Source of the DNA: Mycolicibacterium helvum
GTDB taxonomy: Bacteria; Actinomycetota; Actinomycetes; Mycobacteriales; Mycobacteriaceae
DNA length: 64,000 nucleotides
Direction of reading: 5' to 3'
Assembly (NCBI RefSeq): GCF_010731895.1
Contig: NZ_AP022596.1
Coordinates: 4,216,001-4,280,000, forward strand
Made by a program: the position numbers and the translations under genes
Shown: positions 8,646 through 18,629 of the stretch, piece after piece
Layout of the letters: every line of letters begins with the position of its first letter
How positions within the stretch are numbered: position 1 is the first letter of the stretch
The notes under the pieces: generated by a model
Database searches by the model: none
What the model was told of the DNA's origin: nothing
The model's input: the letters and a program-made list of their open reading frames with translations, nothing else

Positions 8646-9920
8646 CTAACTCACCGGTGTCCGATATCCGGGCGGGGGCCCGCCGTATGGCATCGGGATT
8701 GTGTTGGGGTAGATCGGGGTTGGGGTGGCCGTCGCCAACGGGTTAGAGCCTGGGGGCGGGCCCGCGGTGTCATCGCCGGGTGGGCGTGGTGCATTGCGAG
8801 CGCCGCGGACCAATATGGAGGGGTCCGGGTTTGTGCAGTAGGTGTAGATGTAGGGCTCGAAGTAATCGGGCACGGAGACCGGCCGTCGCGGAAGGTTGTA
8901 GTCGCAGCTGTAACGGGGGTAGATGTCCGCGATCGCCCAGACAGCGCCGTCGTGCATGATGGACCCGAGGGCGTCAAATGCCGAACTGCGGGGTGCGTTC
9001 AGCATGTGATGTATGGCCGGTACACGGTCATTCAACAACTGCGCGGTGGTCGTGAGCTTGCCTAGCAGTTGGACCATTGTTTCGGAGTTGTCAGCAATGA
9101 TGGCGTCCAGGGCAGTCAACGGTGCACTACCGCGATCGACAAGGGTGCGAAAGCCGCCGTCCATGGCGTTGACTCCGTGCAGGATGCCCTGCAGCTGCTG
9201 GGAAGTGGCGCGCAGACCGGGGCTGACGTCGGCCAGTGTGGTCAACACGGTGCGGCTGGTGCGCAGCACGCTGACGGTTTGGGGGAGCACCGAGTTGAGG
9301 GTCGAGATCAGGAACGCCCCGCCGTCGAGCAGCGCGGCCAGTTTCTGCGGCCCCTGGTGTCCGACCCGCAGCTCGTCGGATATGGCAGCAAGCTTGTTCG
9401 GATCCAGCTGAGCCAAGACGCCATCGCCGTTAGCCAACAGACGCGGCAAAGACACGGGGATGGATGTCTGGTTCTGCCCGATCACGGAGCCGTTGGTCAA
9501 GTTCGGGCCGTGGTCGCTCAGCGGCCGAAATTCCAGGTACTGCTCGCCGGCCGCCGACAGGGCGGACACCCGGACCGAGCTGTCCAGCGGCACCGGCACA
9601 TCGGAGTCGATCGCGGCGGTAGCCACCACACCGGTGTCGGTTAACTTCACAGATTCGACACGCCCGATCGGCACTCCGCGCAATGTCACGTCTTGGTTCG
9701 GTAAAAGCCCACCGGATTCTGGCAGCATCACCCGCACGGCATAGGCGGAGCGTGCCGGGTTGATCCCGAGCGAATCCGCCAGAATGAAAGTGGTTGCGGT
9801 TAGCAGCGTTAGGACAAGACCCACCACTGACATTGTCAGACGATGGCGCGCCAGCCAGCGTATGGCGATGACGATCAAGCGCGCCGATTGCTCCAGCGGA
9901 TTCCGCGACATTGTCATCAC
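8646..9920 (-). CDS. mceF: Mce family protein, MceF position (operon 1)
   Basis: 424 residues. One N-terminal membrane helix (about 25-50) is followed by the MlaD/MCE domain (about 55-135, with GLLPNQDVTLRGVPIGRVESV) and a long helical region that builds the lipid-conducting tube across the periplasm; the C-terminal tail is Pro-rich. It is the sixth Mce subunit of the importer and its ATG overlaps the mceE stop by four bases. Substrate unknown. Confidence 0.92.
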   Translation of the reverse strand: MMTMSRNPLEQSARLIVIAIRWLARHRLTMSVVGLVLTLLTATTFILADSLGINPARSAYAVRVMLPESGGLLPNQDVTLRGVPIGRVESVKLTDTGVVATAAIDSDVPVPLDSSVRVSALSAAGEQYLEFRPLSDHGPNLTNGSVIGQNQTSIPVSLPRLLANGDGVLAQLDPNKLAAISDELRVGHQGPQKLAALLDGGAFLISTLNSVLPQTVSVLRTSRTVLTTLADVSPGLRATSQQLQGILHGVNAMDGGFRTLVDRGSAPLTALDAIIADNSETMVQLLGKLTTTAQLLNDRVPAIHHMLNAPRSSAFDALGSIMHDGAVWAIADIYPRYSCDYNLPRRPVSVPDYFEPYIYTYCTNPDPSILVRGARNAPRPPGDDTAGPPPGSNPLATATPTPIYPNTIPMPYGGPPPGYRTPVS

Positions 9921-11047
9921 CGTGGCCTGTGCTCAGGTCCGTAGACCCTGCTCAACAACAGGTTGTACTCATATCTGAGGCTGGCGATCATGGCGTGATA
10001 GTCGGTGCCGTCGGCGCCATGGAATCCCGGATCACCGGGATAATTCATGTCGGGCAGTGCGCCGAATGCGAGTTGGGTAATAACGCCACTGCCTGAAAGA
10101 GCGGCCCCGCCTGTCACTGCGACGAGGCTTTGTATCGCCCTGTTCAGCACGTTCAAGTCGACGGTGGGGTCGAGGACAAGTTCGTTGAAGAGGGCCGACA
10201 GGTCGTTGAGGTCTTTGATGATGCTGCGGCTGTCTGTGCCCTGCACAGAGGGAAACCGGTTGAGCTGGCGGGTGATTCGTGCGACGCCGTCCGTCAGGTC
10301 GGCCAGCTGGCTGGTGTTGTTGCCGATTACGGTCATGGCCGGGCCGGCCGCCGCGATCACCTCGTTGAGGGTGTTTTGGCGTTCGGAGATTCTTGCAGTT
10401 AGCTCGGAGGTGCTGCGTAGGGCCGTGTCGATTTCGCCTGACCGGCTATTCAACCGCGCTATCAATGTGTTGGACTGCTGCAGGAGTTCGGCGAGCTTCT
10501 CGCCGCGTCCGCCCATCGCCGAACCGGCACCGTTGACAATCGATACCAGGTGACGGATGGTGCCTCCGTTGACCAGTAACGCCGCCGACCCGAGCACTTG
10601 TTCGATGGTCGCGGCTGCGGACGTGGAGTTTGATGTGAGGTTGTCTCCGTCACGTAGCAGTGGAGTGCCCGGAGCTGGGTTCGGGTTGGTCCGGATGGCG
10701 ACGAAGACATCACCGAGGGGGGTGGCCGAACGCAGTTCAGCGGTGGTACCGATGGGCAACGGGACATCGGCACGAAGACGCATAGTCACCAGGGCGTTGA
10801 AGTTCTGCGCGCGAATCGACTCGACTTGACCGATGTCGGCGCCGTTGAGTCTGACCTTCGCCTGCGCAGGCAGATTCAACGCATTGGAGAATTCGGCGGT
10901 TAACGAGATGCCGTGGTCCGCCTTGCCCGGTGCCGGCAGCGGGAGACTCGTCAACCCGGTTGCGCACCCCGCCAACAGCATGGTCAGCCCGGCAGCTGCA
11001 GCGCCCCGGCACGCGCGGCGGACATTGCCTGTGCCGCGCCGCCTCAC
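9917..11047 (-). CDS. mceE: Mce family lipoprotein, MceE position (operon 1)
   Basis: About 376 residues. The N-terminus is a lipoprotein signal with lipobox LLAGC, as usual for the MceE subunit, followed by the MCE domain (AKVRLNGADIGQVESI) and the helical region. The frame is open upstream to 11146, but GTG 11047 makes a GTGA overlap with the mceD stop and puts the lipobox at the right distance, so I chose it. The subunit should sit lipid-anchored and join the Mce tube. Confidence 0.92.
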   Translation of the reverse strand: MRRRGTGNVRRACRGAAAAGLTMLLAGCATGLTSLPLPAPGKADHGISLTAEFSNALNLPAQAKVRLNGADIGQVESIRAQNFNALVTMRLRADVPLPIGTTAELRSATPLGDVFVAIRTNPNPAPGTPLLRDGDNLTSNSTSAAATIEQVLGSAALLVNGGTIRHLVSIVNGAGSAMGGRGEKLAELLQQSNTLIARLNSRSGEIDTALRSTSELTARISERQNTLNEVIAAAGPAMTVIGNNTSQLADLTDGVARITRQLNRFPSVQGTDSRSIIKDLNDLSALFNELVLDPTVDLNVLNRAIQSLVAVTGGAALSGSGVITQLAFGALPDMNYPGDPGFHGADGTDYHAMIASLRYEYNLLLSRVYGPEHRPR

Positions 11048-12165
11048 CGGGCTCCCGCCATCGTTTCGAGCATGCCGGCCACGCCGTCGGCCAGGAAATT
11101 CACGCCGAAGTCCGGGCCGTAGTCGGCAATTGTGCCCGTTGCGCATCCCAAGTCTTTGATCCCGGAAAGGTTGCAGATCTCCTTGACCATTTGTTGGTTG
11201 GCGAGGAGCTTGTCGGCGAGGGCGTGCGCGCGAATGGCGCCGACGTTGGTGTCGATTGAGTTGTACACGTTGTCGCCGAGCATCGGTAAGAGGTCCATCA
11301 TTTCTGCCACGCCGCGGCGATTGTCGTCAACGGCGGCCAACAGGGTCTGAGAATTGGCAACGGTGGACTTCAGCCCTTCGCGGTTGGTCTCCAGTAGCGA
11401 CGCCGCTTGGCCCAGTATCTGGTTGATCTTGGCGCCGGTGTCGCCGGCGCCAAGATCCTGCTCTGCCAGGATGGCGCTGAATTGGCGGATGTTCGAACCG
11501 AATTCGCGTATCGTCGCATCGTTGTCGGCGGCCGCTCGCGTCAATTCCGCAAGATTGGTCGAGATCGCCTCGATGTTCTGCTTGGTACCTGCGCCGTTAT
11601 CGGCACCGAGGCGCAGCGCTTGAGACAGCTGATCGAGGGTCGCTGCGATGTTGGGGCCACTGTCGGACCCGATCTGAGCGCCGATATCGACGAGGTCTGC
11701 CAGCGGGCCGTGCCCGTGGTCGTCACCGCGCAAGGCGCTCGAGAGTTTGTCGACCATCGCGAGTGTGCGGTCGAACTCGACGGGTGTACGGGTGCGCGGC
11801 AAGCCCAAGAGGTCCCCGGTCCGCAACTTCGGTCCGCTGCGGTAGGCCGGGGTCAGTTCGATGTGCCGATCGGTAAGGATCGACGTCGATACGGTGACCG
11901 CCTGAACATCGGCCGGTAGGTCGACGCCGCTGTCGATCGCCATTTTCACTTCAACGTAGTTGGACTTGGGGACGATGCTCGTTACTTTTCCGACGGGCAT
12001 GCCCAGCACCGAGACGTCGTTGCCCTCGTAGAGCCCGATAACGTCCTCGAACTGGGCCGTCACCGTCATCGGCTGGTCAGCGCCGCGGGGAACCACGACG
12101 AAGGCCACGACGGCCAGCCCCGCTGCGAGCACCGCGGTGACGGCTAGGGCAGTCCGGCGGCTCAT
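11044..12165 (-). CDS. mceD: Mce family protein, MceD position (operon 1)
   Basis: 373 residues from ATG 12165, which overlaps the mceC stop (ATGA). A membrane helix (TALAVTAVLAAGLAVVAFVV) precedes the MCE domain with the pattern GLYEGNDVSVLGMPVGKV, then long amphipathic helices. The C-terminus is short and lacks the Pro-rich tail of MceF. Open frame upstream to 12288 is a shadow of mceC. Confidence 0.92.
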   Translation of the reverse strand: MSRRTALAVTAVLAAGLAVVAFVVVPRGADQPMTVTAQFEDVIGLYEGNDVSVLGMPVGKVTSIVPKSNYVEVKMAIDSGVDLPADVQAVTVSTSILTDRHIELTPAYRSGPKLRTGDLLGLPRTRTPVEFDRTLAMVDKLSSALRGDDHGHGPLADLVDIGAQIGSDSGPNIAATLDQLSQALRLGADNGAGTKQNIEAISTNLAELTRAAADNDATIREFGSNIRQFSAILAEQDLGAGDTGAKINQILGQAASLLETNREGLKSTVANSQTLLAAVDDNRRGVAEMMDLLPMLGDNVYNSIDTNVGAIRAHALADKLLANQQMVKEICNLSGIKDLGCATGTIADYGPDFGVNFLADGVAGMLETMAGAR

Positions 12166-13244
12166 CGCGGCGCCCTTGCGGGATCCGGCGCAGGCCATCC
12201 GGGATACGGATCTGGTGATGGCGCGCACTCCTTGTAGTACGGAGGCAGATTGAACTGGTCGGCGCGAGCGCTGAGCGCGCACATCCATGAGTCGATCATC
12301 ATCCCGGCCGGAAGGTTGACGTCGATCGCATTTCCACTGCCCGTGGCGTTGGCAAGGTTGCGGAGGGCCACCGGCGCGATTTGCAGAAAGTTGCGCAGCA
12401 GATCTTCCTTTTTGCCGATCGCGCGGGTTAGCTCCTCAAGGTTCGCGAGCATTTTGTTCATCTCCGGCTGATCGTTGAGAGTTGTCTTGAGGGTGTTGAT
12501 CATTGCGGTGGCACTGGCGAAGAGCTGGCGCACCGCGTCGCGCCTGGAGACGATCTCAGCCAAGAGGTTTCGGCCCCGAACCACGAGGGTGCCGAGATTG
12601 GCTTGCTGTGTGTGGATCATCGCGGTGATGGTGTCGACACTTTTGAGCAGGGAGCTGATTTGGTCGCGCCGCCCGGAGATGATCGCGGCAAGCGATTTGA
12701 CGTTGTCCAGCGCCCGCGGCAGGGCTTCGGGCACCCCGGCGAGGCCCGCAGACAAAGTGGTCAGCGATTCGGCGACGCGGTCGGCATCGACCTGCTCGAA
12801 TGTGGTCGTAGCATCTGCGAGTGTTTTCTGTAGATCGTAGGGGACGGATGTGTTCGCCAGGCTGACCGTGCGGTGGTCGAGGTCGCCGCTGCCGGCGGGG
12901 GACAACTCGAGGTAACGAGATCCCAGCATGGTGGTCAGCTTTATGGCGGCTCGTGTGTCGTGGCCCAGGTGAACTTTGCTGTCGACCTTGAAGTCGACGA
13001 CGACGCGATCACCGGCCAGTTTGACACCATTGACGGCACCCACGTTGATCCCAGCGACGGTGACTTGGTCGCCCGGCCGGATCTGGGCCGCCTGAACGAA
13101 TTCGCCGTGATAGATCGTCTGCCCCAAAGGAAGTCGGCCGACAACGAGGACGGCGGTCACGACGATCGCGGTGAGAGCCGCGGCGACGGTGCCGACCCAG
13201 ATCTTGTTGTATCCCTCGATCGGGCGTTTGAGGCGATTGAGCAT
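12162..13244 (-). CDS. mceC: Mce family protein, MceC position (operon 1)
   Basis: About 360 residues: membrane helix at about 17-40, MCE domain with IRPGDQVTVAGINVGAV, then the coiled/helical domain. Two starts are possible: ATG 13244, six bases after the mceB stop and with aggtag upstream, or GTG 13259 inside mceB. I took the ATG. It is part of the six-subunit importer. Confidence 0.9.
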   Translation of the reverse strand: MLNRLKRPIEGYNKIWVGTVAAALTAIVVTAVLVVGRLPLGQTIYHGEFVQAAQIRPGDQVTVAGINVGAVNGVKLAGDRVVVDFKVDSKVHLGHDTRAAIKLTTMLGSRYLELSPAGSGDLDHRTVSLANTSVPYDLQKTLADATTTFEQVDADRVAESLTTLSAGLAGVPEALPRALDNVKSLAAIISGRRDQISSLLKSVDTITAMIHTQQANLGTLVVRGRNLLAEIVSRRDAVRQLFASATAMINTLKTTLNDQPEMNKMLANLEELTRAIGKKEDLLRNFLQIAPVALRNLANATGSGNAIDVNLPAGMMIDSWMCALSARADQFNLPPYYKECAPSPDPYPGWPAPDPARAPR

Positions 13245-13249
13245 GGCGA

Positions 13250-14290
13250 CTACCTGCACATCGGTGTGTGTTGGATGACATTTCCCGGTGACGCCAGCCG
13301 GACGACGGCGGGAATCAGCCGGCTAAGGAACGCGAATATCGTGGAGTTGACGTCGCATAGATAGGCATCGGCGTATGTTCCCCCCTCGGTAATTCGCGCG
13401 AAACCCTTGAAGAAGGGGCTGATGTTCGATCCCATGAACGACCAGCGCTCCCTTCCCGGGCCGACAATGTTCGCCAGGAAGCCGGGCTCGCGCTCGAGGA
13501 GGTCATGCAGCGGGGGGTAGATGTTGTCGGTGATCGTCGCCAATCGTGTGACCGCGGCGTTGATTGAACCCACCGATGCCACCAACTGATCGCGCCGGTC
13601 ATCGAGCGTGACCATAACGTCATGGGTTTGGTTGATCAACGCCTCGAGATCGGTGTCTCGGGCGGCAAGGTTGGTGGCGACGTTGTTTAGGCCGGTGACG
13701 AGCTCGTCGAGCACCTGGTCAGGGCCGGCGAGTGTCTCCGCAAGTGCGGACGTTTGAGTGATCAGTGTCAGCACCGAACCCGAATCTCCTTGTAGGGCCT
13801 TGATTACCGCGTTCGTCAGGTTGTCCACCTGCTGCGGGTCCATCAGGCCGAACAATGGCTCGAACCCATTGAGCACATAGCTGATGTCAAAAGACGGTCT
13901 GGTGTTTTCCAGCGGGATCTGGGCTCCACTCGCCAGGGGTGTCCGGTCGGCCGATGATCCCTGCGAGAGGCCGAGATACCTTTGGCCGATGATGTTTTGA
14001 TACGTCACCGAGGCGATCGTGCCCTTGTAGACGGCTTGGTCCTTTTGCACCTGGAACGTGACTTTGGCCAAGGTGCCCTCAAGATCGACTCTGTCCACGC
14101 GTCCGACACGAACTCCGGCAATGCGAACATCGTCGCCGGAGTGCATTCCGGACACATCGGTGAACATCGCCGAGTATTCGTTCGTCGGGCCTACGACGTC
14201 ACGGCGAAGCGTGACGAGCACCATCCAGGTCGTCGCCATCGCCACCACCAGGAATAGGCTCAGGCCGATCACGGCGTTGCGGTACTTCAC
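13250..14290 (-). CDS. mceB: Mce family protein, MceB position (operon 1)
   Basis: 346 residues: N-terminal membrane helix (AVIGLSLFLVVAMATTWMVL), MCE domain with MHSGDDVRIAGVRVGRVDRV, a helical region, and a C-terminus with the MceB-type segment ending in two Cys (LCDV and PMCR). Its start overlaps the mceA stop by four bases, so the mce genes here are tightly coupled. Confidence 0.92.
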   Translation of the reverse strand: MKYRNAVIGLSLFLVVAMATTWMVLVTLRRDVVGPTNEYSAMFTDVSGMHSGDDVRIAGVRVGRVDRVDLEGTLAKVTFQVQKDQAVYKGTIASVTYQNIIGQRYLGLSQGSSADRTPLASGAQIPLENTRPSFDISYVLNGFEPLFGLMDPQQVDNLTNAVIKALQGDSGSVLTLITQTSALAETLAGPDQVLDELVTGLNNVATNLAARDTDLEALINQTHDVMVTLDDRRDQLVASVGSINAAVTRLATITDNIYPPLHDLLEREPGFLANIVGPGRERWSFMGSNISPFFKGFARITEGGTYADAYLCDVNSTIFAFLSRLIPAVVRLASPGNVIQHTPMCR

Positions 14291-15807
14291 CGCTCACCTC
14301 CGGTGGCTGTTGCGAGATGTACGGTGGCTCCGCGCGCCAGCGGTCCCAGCAGGACCTCGGTGGCGGAATTCGCTTGGGCACCAACGATGAAGCTCAGTTG
14401 GTCTTTCTCCTGACTGCTCCCGACGGGACCGACGTTGCCGCCGATGACCGCCGATTGCGGTTGGACAGTCGGTGGGGGGCCGGGTTCGGGAGATGGAATA
14501 GGTTGTGCTGGCGGATCGGGTGCGGCCGGTGGCGGGGATTCGGCCGGCAGTAACGGTGGCGGGCCTTCGGGCGGCGGCCCCGCTGGTGGCAGGGGAGAAT
14601 AAGCTTCGGGCGGCAGCACGGAACCTCGCGGCGGAGCCAGGTTGGGGCGATTCTCCGAGACGCCCGGAGGCAGCGGGAGCCCCCGAGATCCCAGTGCCGT
14701 CGTCAACGCGGGCGCGACCGGCACCTCAGGGGCTGTCTGGCAACTGGGACCCTCTAATGCACCGTAGCGAGGGCAATCGGCGCGCACGTAAGTCCGAGAT
14801 GGGGTGAGGGAGATAATTGCGTTGGCCCGAATCACTCCTGCGTCGAGATCGATTGTGGTGGATGCCTTCTGGCTGAGCCCAACGAAGTTTTTGATCAGGC
14901 CGCTGACCACCTGGGGCCGAGCTCCCAACTCACCGATGACCGCAGTCAGGTTGGTGCTGATGTTGATAAGCCTGTCGGTCTGGTTGTCGAAGGCAGCACC
15001 GAGCGTTCCCACAGTGTTGTTCGCGGCGAATAGAAAGTCCGCCAATTCTGATCGTTTTTCGGCGAAGGTTTGTAGCGGCTTGACGGCGGGAGCGAGTGCG
15101 TCGAAGAGTTCTGGCGCAGCGGATCGCAACCCTTGAGCGGCAGCGGTGAAGGCAGATAGCGTGGACGGTCCCGGCTCAGTTCCGACTACCGTATTCAGTT
15201 GGGCGACAATCTCATTCAGGTCACGTCCGGCCTTCTCCAGTCGGTCACCGCGCCCCTGAGTAGCCTCGCCCAAGGCGGCAACCCAGCCGATCCGGTCCCC
15301 GTTCGGCTCGCGGCCCACGGCCACCAGCACCTGGCGCAGCTTGTTCAATGTGGTTTGAAACAGCACCGTCGGCAGACTTTGGTCCTCCTGGATAACGGCG
15401 CCAGGCCTCAGCTGAGCCCTGCTCTGCCCGTTGTCCACCAGCTGCACCGACGACACCGCGAAGACGTTGGACGGGACTACTCGGGCGGTAACCGTATTGG
15501 GGATACCCGAGAGGTATTCGGTCTTGAGCTCGATATCAACGATGTTGGGCCCGCCGGCCGATGCCGGAACAACTTCAGACACAAACCCGACCAATACACC
15601 GCGGAACTTGACGTCAGACTTGGCGGGCAGGCCATCACCCACGTTGACCAGCTCGGCGCGGACCCGCACGATCGGATCGAATTCGCCGTTGTACTTGCCA
15701 AGCAAGAGCGCGACGACCACAGCAAGCACTAGCAAAAACGCGACACCAGCCAGATAGAGGCGGCCGGTTGACGGGCCGCGGGCGTCTGTATCGAAGGAAT
15801 TCGGCAT
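14287..15807 (-). CDS. mceA: Mce family protein, MceA position (operon 1)
   Basis: 506 residues from ATG 15807, two bases after the yrbEB stop. It has one membrane helix (about 18-40), the MCE domain (GLPAKSDVKFRGVLVGFVSEV), the helical cholesterol-uptake-porter-like region, and a long Pro-rich tail from about residue 370 with many PP pairs, then a final ordered-looking stretch of about 50 residues. The tail length is unusual for the MceA subunit and may reach toward the outer layers. Sequence upstream to 15846 is open but overlaps yrbEB. Confidence 0.92.
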   Translation of the reverse strand: MPNSFDTDARGPSTGRLYLAGVAFLLVLAVVVALLLGKYNGEFDPIVRVRAELVNVGDGLPAKSDVKFRGVLVGFVSEVVPASAGGPNIVDIELKTEYLSGIPNTVTARVVPSNVFAVSSVQLVDNGQSRAQLRPGAVIQEDQSLPTVLFQTTLNKLRQVLVAVGREPNGDRIGWVAALGEATQGRGDRLEKAGRDLNEIVAQLNTVVGTEPGPSTLSAFTAAAQGLRSAAPELFDALAPAVKPLQTFAEKRSELADFLFAANNTVGTLGAAFDNQTDRLINISTNLTAVIGELGARPQVVSGLIKNFVGLSQKASTTIDLDAGVIRANAIISLTPSRTYVRADCPRYGALEGPSCQTAPEVPVAPALTTALGSRGLPLPPGVSENRPNLAPPRGSVLPPEAYSPLPPAGPPPEGPPPLLPAESPPPAAPDPPAQPIPSPEPGPPPTVQPQSAVIGGNVGPVGSSQEKDQLSFIVGAQANSATEVLLGPLARGATVHLATATGGER

Positions 15808-15809
15808 CG

Positions 15810-16664
15810 CTAGCCACCAAACCTGACGCCAGCGTCGACGCCCCACATGGCCATCGTCAGCAGGGCGTTCAGCATGATGATCGCGGTGATGCTAGCGCGC
15901 ATTGCATGCCCGGCCGCTACACCGACTCCTTCAGGGCCGCCGGTCGCGAAATAGCCGTAGTAGCACTGAATCACCGCAGCGACGAAGGTGAAGACGACTG
16001 CTTTGATCGTCGCGTACACGACGTCCCTGCCACTGCTGAACAATGCGAAATAGTGTTCGTATGTCCCCAGAGACGTGGGGGTAAAACCCACCACGGCCTC
16101 AGCGGCCAAGTACGCCGCGGCCAAACAAGCCAGGAACAACGGAATCACTGCAACAACCGATGCGACGACGCGCGTCGTGACGAGATAGGGGATGGGGTTG
16201 ATGGCCATGGTTTCCATCGCGTCGATCTCCTCGGAAAGACGCATAGCGCCCAAGTGCGCGGTAAAGCGACAACCTGCCTGGGTGGTAAACGCGAGGGCGA
16301 TCATGATCGGCGCCATCTCGCGCGTCGATCCCCATGAGGCGAGCATGCCGGTCGCCGGACCGAGACCAAGCAGGTTCAGCGAGTTGTAACCTTCGACGGC
16401 AAGCAGCGCACCTGCTGTGACTCCCAAGACCAACGCGACACCGACAGTGCCACCACCGACCACAATCGACCCGTTGCCCCACGCGATGTCGGACAGATTT
16501 CGTAGGAATTCGCGGCGGTAACGGCGTAGCGCGACAGGGGTCGTCACCAACACTCGGCCAAAGAAATACAGCATGTGACCGCTCCGGGCCACCGGCCGCC
16601 CCACCGCAGCCGCGGTTTGGGTCAATTGGTGGGTGCCGACGGCACGAAATGTTGAGGCTGCCAT
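15810..16664 (-). CDS. yrbEB: MlaE/YrbE permease subunit B (operon 1)
   Basis: 284 residues, an integral membrane protein of the MlaE permease family with several hydrophobic helices. It carries the family loop with acidic residues, LSEEIDAMETM, thought to couple to the ATPase (MceG/MlaF type, not encoded in this window). With YrbEA it should form the inner-membrane channel of the Mce importer. It starts four bases after the yrbEA stop. Confidence 0.94.
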   Translation of the reverse strand: MAASTFRAVGTHQLTQTAAAVGRPVARSGHMLYFFGRVLVTTPVALRRYRREFLRNLSDIAWGNGSIVVGGGTVGVALVLGVTAGALLAVEGYNSLNLLGLGPATGMLASWGSTREMAPIMIALAFTTQAGCRFTAHLGAMRLSEEIDAMETMAINPIPYLVTTRVVASVVAVIPLFLACLAAAYLAAEAVVGFTPTSLGTYEHYFALFSSGRDVVYATIKAVVFTFVAAVIQCYYGYFATGGPEGVGVAAGHAMRASITAIIMLNALLTMAMWGVDAGVRFGG

Positions 16665-16668
16665 AGCC

Positions 16669-17646
16669 CTAGAGGCTCACCTTCGGGAAGATCATGAAAT
16701 AGAGCTGACTCATGACGACATTGACGATCATCAGCAGGAGCATCCCCTCAACCACCGCCGCGTTCACCGAGTTCGCCACCCCAGCGGGGCCACCACGCGT
16801 GGATAAGCCCTTGTGGCAGCTGACAATTGCCACGATCGCGCCGAACACCACCGATTTCACCAGCGCCAGTACGAGGTCGTCCACGGTGGCGAACGAGGAG
16901 AACGTTGCCATGAACGAGCCCGGGGTCCCATGCTGCATATACACGTTGAAGAGGTAACCCATGATGAAGCCGGCGAAGGTCGCCAGTCCGGTCAACGCAA
17001 TCCCAACTACGACGACCGCGGCGAACCGAGGAACTACCAGGCGCTGGATCACCGAGACCCCCATCACCTCCATCGCGTCGATTTCTTCGCGCATCGTCCG
17101 CGAGCCCAGATCAGCGCTGACCGCCGAGCCGACGGCAGCCGCGAGCAGGATCGCCGCCACCAGCGGAGCGCCCTGTCGGATCACCACCAGCCCGTTCGCC
17201 GCGCCGGCCAGCGACTCCGCACCGACTTGCCCAGCAAGCACAGAGAATTGGATCGAGAGAGTGACACCGACCGGAATCGTCACCAAAAGTGTCGGCACGA
17301 TTGCCGTGCCAGCCATGAACGCCGCCTGTTTGACGAACTCGCCCGCGTTGAATCGGCCGGTGAATAAATCGACGAAGAAGTACTGAATAGTGCGTATGCC
17401 TAGAACTACCTGGCCACCGAAGGTGTCCAGCGACATCAACGGATGTGACCGTAGATACCGGCGCCCCCAGTCCCCAATATCGCCTAGGGCCGAGCGCTCC
17501 GGACATGGTGGCTGCGGCTGTTCTTCAGAAGCAGTCACCACTGCGGTGTTCTCTTGCTGCGTAGTGTCAGCCAGCGTCGTCACTGGACCCGCTGGCCACC
17601 CTTCCGTCGGTGTGCCGGTCAAAATGACTCGCTCCAATATCCACAT
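16669..17646 (-). CDS. yrbEA: MlaE/YrbE permease subunit A (operon 1)
   Basis: 325 residues from ATG 17646. The permease core starts near residue 70 (MSLDTFGGQVVLG) and includes the coupling loop MREEIDAMEVMGV and six or so membrane segments. The N-terminal 60-70 residues are hydrophilic, longer than in many YrbE proteins, so the true start may be GTG 17583 or lower. It is the first gene of operon 1. No intact regulator gene lies directly upstream; the nearest TetR is broken (18630-19109). Confidence 0.9.
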   Translation of the reverse strand: MWILERVILTGTPTEGWPAGPVTTLADTTQQENTAVVTASEEQPQPPCPERSALGDIGDWGRRYLRSHPLMSLDTFGGQVVLGIRTIQYFFVDLFTGRFNAGEFVKQAAFMAGTAIVPTLLVTIPVGVTLSIQFSVLAGQVGAESLAGAANGLVVIRQGAPLVAAILLAAAVGSAVSADLGSRTMREEIDAMEVMGVSVIQRLVVPRFAAVVVVGIALTGLATFAGFIMGYLFNVYMQHGTPGSFMATFSSFATVDDLVLALVKSVVFGAIVAIVSCHKGLSTRGGPAGVANSVNAAVVEGMLLLMIVNVVMSQLYFMIFPKVSL

Positions 17647-18629
17647 CGGGACATTGGTCTGATGGCGACCACGCCGGTCTGGGCCCGGTGCGTACGCACT
17701 GACCTCAGGACCAACACCGAGTCGACCCCTTCGACCTCTTGCTCACCGCGGGCGTGCACTACGAGGGACACGAGCTCGGGGTGCACGACGATGTTGCGAC
17801 CGCCGACGTTTGCCGTAGGCCACTGAACGACTCTGAGAGCATGACACTCTTTCTGCCTCGGCGGTTCACGGCCTGCGAACGCGCTATGTGTGACGCTGAC
17901 CACGAATTTAGGCAAGTGGCCAGACAATGTCAATATTCGGCGTGCATCTCCCGTGCCGAGATCACCGCGACGTTCGCCAAGTCCTATGGGAAGGCGTCGA
18001 AGAAGTGCAGGGCCCTCATTTCGGATCAGGTGATGCCGGTGACGGGCTAGTCGCTGGACGATGCTTGGTGCCGATTGACGGCTGCGGCCCAGTCGCCGAG
18101 AGCGGGCCGGCGGGTCTCTAAATAGAGTCGGCAACAGTGCAATTCAAAGTACCTCCACGATGCGCTCAAGCGCTTCAGAAGGCTTGGACGGTCTCGCGTG
18201 GGCAGTGCGGGCGGTATCTTGCCGCCTCCGTGGCCCTGCAGCTGGCGACGCTGAAACGCCACGACGAACTGACGCCGAGCCGGGACCGTTCGGCCCGCAG
18301 CTGCGTGCCGAGCTGTTAGCGATGAGCGTCGTCGGATGCGCATCCGATCAAAAAGGTCTACCCCACGTTAAGCGGTGACCGGGCGACGACCAACGGCATC
18401 TGCCGCGACGAGGCAACAGTGACCAGCACGTGGATCATCGAATCCGCGTGCACGTATCCTGAGGTTTGCGAAGGGAATGTGACCAGCGAATTGGGTTGGA
18501 CCGCAGGAGTTTCAACAGATGTGGCCTCTGGTACATCAGGCGTACTATGCCCGGTTGGCAACCGTGCCCATGGCTGGCGATCAGGATGCCGTTCACATTG
18601 CCGAGTATTTCCTGACGTACCAACGATAT
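17647..18629. other. about 1 kb without a convincing gene, decayed sequence upstream of mce operon 1
   Basis: No frame here reads as a full protein. A plus-strand stretch around 17720-17830 looks protein-like for about 40 residues (DPFDLLLTAGVHYEG, HDDVATADV) and then ends in stops; I do not recognise it. The rest has interrupted short frames on both strands. The operon 1 promoter should lie near 17650-17750, but I see no clear operator there. Together with the pseudogenes up to 19.6 kb it looks like a region losing its genes. Confidence 0.5.

Noticed and set aside
17619..18134. 171-residue minus-strand frame upstream of yrbEA
   Set aside because: Composition unlike the neighbouring genes and no recognisable domain; treated as part of the decayed region.
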